64,000 nt of DNA from Rhizobium leguminosarum bv. trifolii WSM2297 (GTDB lineage Bacteria; Pseudomonadota; Alphaproteobacteria; Rhizobiales; Rhizobiaceae). The translations under genes and the position numbers were made by a program. The notes beneath the pieces are model-generated. The model did no database searches and was not told the DNA's origin. It saw only the letters and a list, made by a program, of their open reading frames with translations. Positions 63,344-64,000 of the stretch are shown piece after piece. The stretch spans positions 3,466,253-3,530,252 of the forward strand of contig NZ_JH719395.1 in assembly GCF_000271845.1 (NCBI RefSeq). The letters are read 5' to 3'. Within the stretch, counting starts at the first letter, position 1, and each line of letters starts with the position of its first letter.

Positions 63344-63613
63344 ATGGCACACAAAAAAGCTGGCGGTTCATCGCGCAACGGTCGCGATTCTCAGTCCAAG
63401 CGCCTTGGCGTGAAGAAGTTCGGCGGCGAAGCCGTCATCGCAGGCAACATCATCGTGCGTCAGCGCGGTACTGAGTGGCATCCGGGTTCCAACGTCGGCC
63501 TCGGCAAGGATCACACGATTTTTGCACTCACCGCCGGCAATGTGAACTACCGAACGAAGGCCAACGGTCGCGTCTACGTGTCTGTCATGCCGAAAGCGGA
63601 AGCAGCGGAATAA
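63344..63613 (+). CDS. rpmA: 50S ribosomal protein L27
   Basis: An 89-residue protein beginning [20 protein letters not shown], with [20 protein letters not shown] and [16 protein letters not shown]. The N-terminal tail reaches the peptidyl-transferase centre. It lacks the cleaved N-terminal extension found in Firmicutes. ATG at 63344 follows AAGGAG. A strong terminator lies 71 bases downstream. Confidence 0.97.
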
Positions 63614-63684
63614 GCCGGTAGCGCTCAAAAACAGCCGGCGTCTCATCGACCCGGCTGGCCGTATCAGGTTCAGTCTAGAAAACA

Positions 63685-63713
63685 GGGGAGATGGGGCGCC
63701 ATCTCCCCTTTTT
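63685..63713 (+). terminator. rho-independent terminator of rplU-rpmA
   Basis: GGGGAGATGG-ggcg-CCATCTCCCC followed by TTTTTC, a 10-base perfect stem just before the next gene. Confidence 0.95.
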
Positions 63714-63738
63714 CTTTGTCCAAACAGGAGGACTGAAC

Positions 63739-64000
63739 ATGCAAGGCGAATTGTTAAGGGTAGACCAATCACGGTCGCCCAGGGAAGACCGGGTGTCTTC
63801 CGAAGAACGGCTGAGGCCGGAGCGGTTAAGGACCGATTGCCCTGTCTTGTTATCGGAAAGGCTCGTGATGCGCGCGCCCCACGAAGAAGACATCGACGCC
63901 CTTGCCCATCTCGCCAACAACGCCAAAGTCGCCACCATGGTATCGCGTATGCCGCACCCTTATACCGCCGATGATGCTGCTGACTTCGTGCGTCGCACGA
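63739..64000 (+). CDS. GNAT family N-acetyltransferase, RimJ/RimL-like (3' partial)
   Basis: ATG at 63739 with AGGAGG seven bases upstream. The visible 87 codons have a charged N-terminal stretch of about 36 residues (MQGELLRVDQSRSPREDRVS and so on), then VLLSERLVMRAPHEEDIDAL, the usual beginning of RimJ/RimL-type acetyltransferases. The gene runs off the window before the acetyl-CoA motif. In rhizobia such a gene commonly follows rpmA. Confidence 0.75.
   Translation, partial: MQGELLRVDQSRSPREDRVSSEERLRPERLRTDCPVLLSERLVMRAPHEEDIDALAHLANNAKVATMVSRMPHPYTADDAADFVRRT

Overview
The window reads as core chromosome of an alphaproteobacterium of the Rhizobium etli / Rhizobium leguminosarum group. 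The evidence is the cyclic beta-1,2-glucan genes ndvA and ndvB, an ExpR-type LuxR regulator beside pyruvate carboxylase, a second-type RpoH, the PhaR/PhbA/PhbB polyhydroxybutyrate locus, and a 1154-residue pyruvate carboxylase whose biotinyl lysine falls at residue 1119, as in the R. etli enzyme. Base composition is uniformly GC-rich except in a short stretch (about 62.1-62.6 kb) beside a tRNA-Ser gene. The species is inferred from gene content only.

Layout. 0-9 kb: the end of an M48 protease; rpoH2; a small stress-type transcription unit; a CarD regulator; ferredoxin fdxA; an S4 RNA-binding protein; a Suv3-like RNA helicase with a disordered tail; an 800-base gene-free stretch holding a triplicated element dense in GANTC sites; and two small envelope protein genes behind a probable EcfG promoter. 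9-20.6 kb: phbB-phbA divergent from phaR, rpmF, a GST, a 2H phosphoesterase, mtgA, a polyprenyl synthase, hisC-ispG, and a DeoR regulator with an MFS transporter. 20.8-28.6 kb: an EamA exporter, a three-gene polar amino-acid ABC importer, an FMN reductase and pyc. 28.8-43.5 kb: expR, ndvA, a VOC protein, opgC, the 8.5-kb ndvB and two small protein genes. 43.6-50.0 kb: a six-gene dipeptide importer and dipeptidase operon with 4-base overlaps at three junctions. 50.2-53.9 kb: a ribose/inositol-type sugar ABC importer. 54.2-61.3 kb: a DUF1993 gene, a PehA-like phosphonate/sulfate ester hydrolase overlapping galE, a ThuA-like protein, a GNAT, DUF2934 and DUF6880 genes and a monothiol DsbA-like protein. 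61.3-64 kb: a decayed vapBC pair, a lower-GC small membrane gene, tRNA-Ser(CGA), rplU, rpmA and the start of another GNAT gene.

How it fits together. ndvB makes cyclic beta-1,2-glucan, ndvA exports it and opgC probably adds acyl (succinyl-type) groups; galE supplies UDP-sugars for surface polysaccharides. phbA, phbB, phaR and pyc govern the acetyl-CoA/oxaloacetate branch between storage polymer and TCA cycle. Four intergenic matches to the general-stress sigma (EcfG/RpoE2) promoter suggest that several small genes, and possibly ndvB, belong to the stress response.

No CRISPR array, insertion sequence or prophage was seen. The most unusual non-coding feature is the triplicated GANTC-rich element at 7.9-8.4 kb. 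The clearest small-gene candidates lie between carD and rpoH2 and upstream of ndvB.
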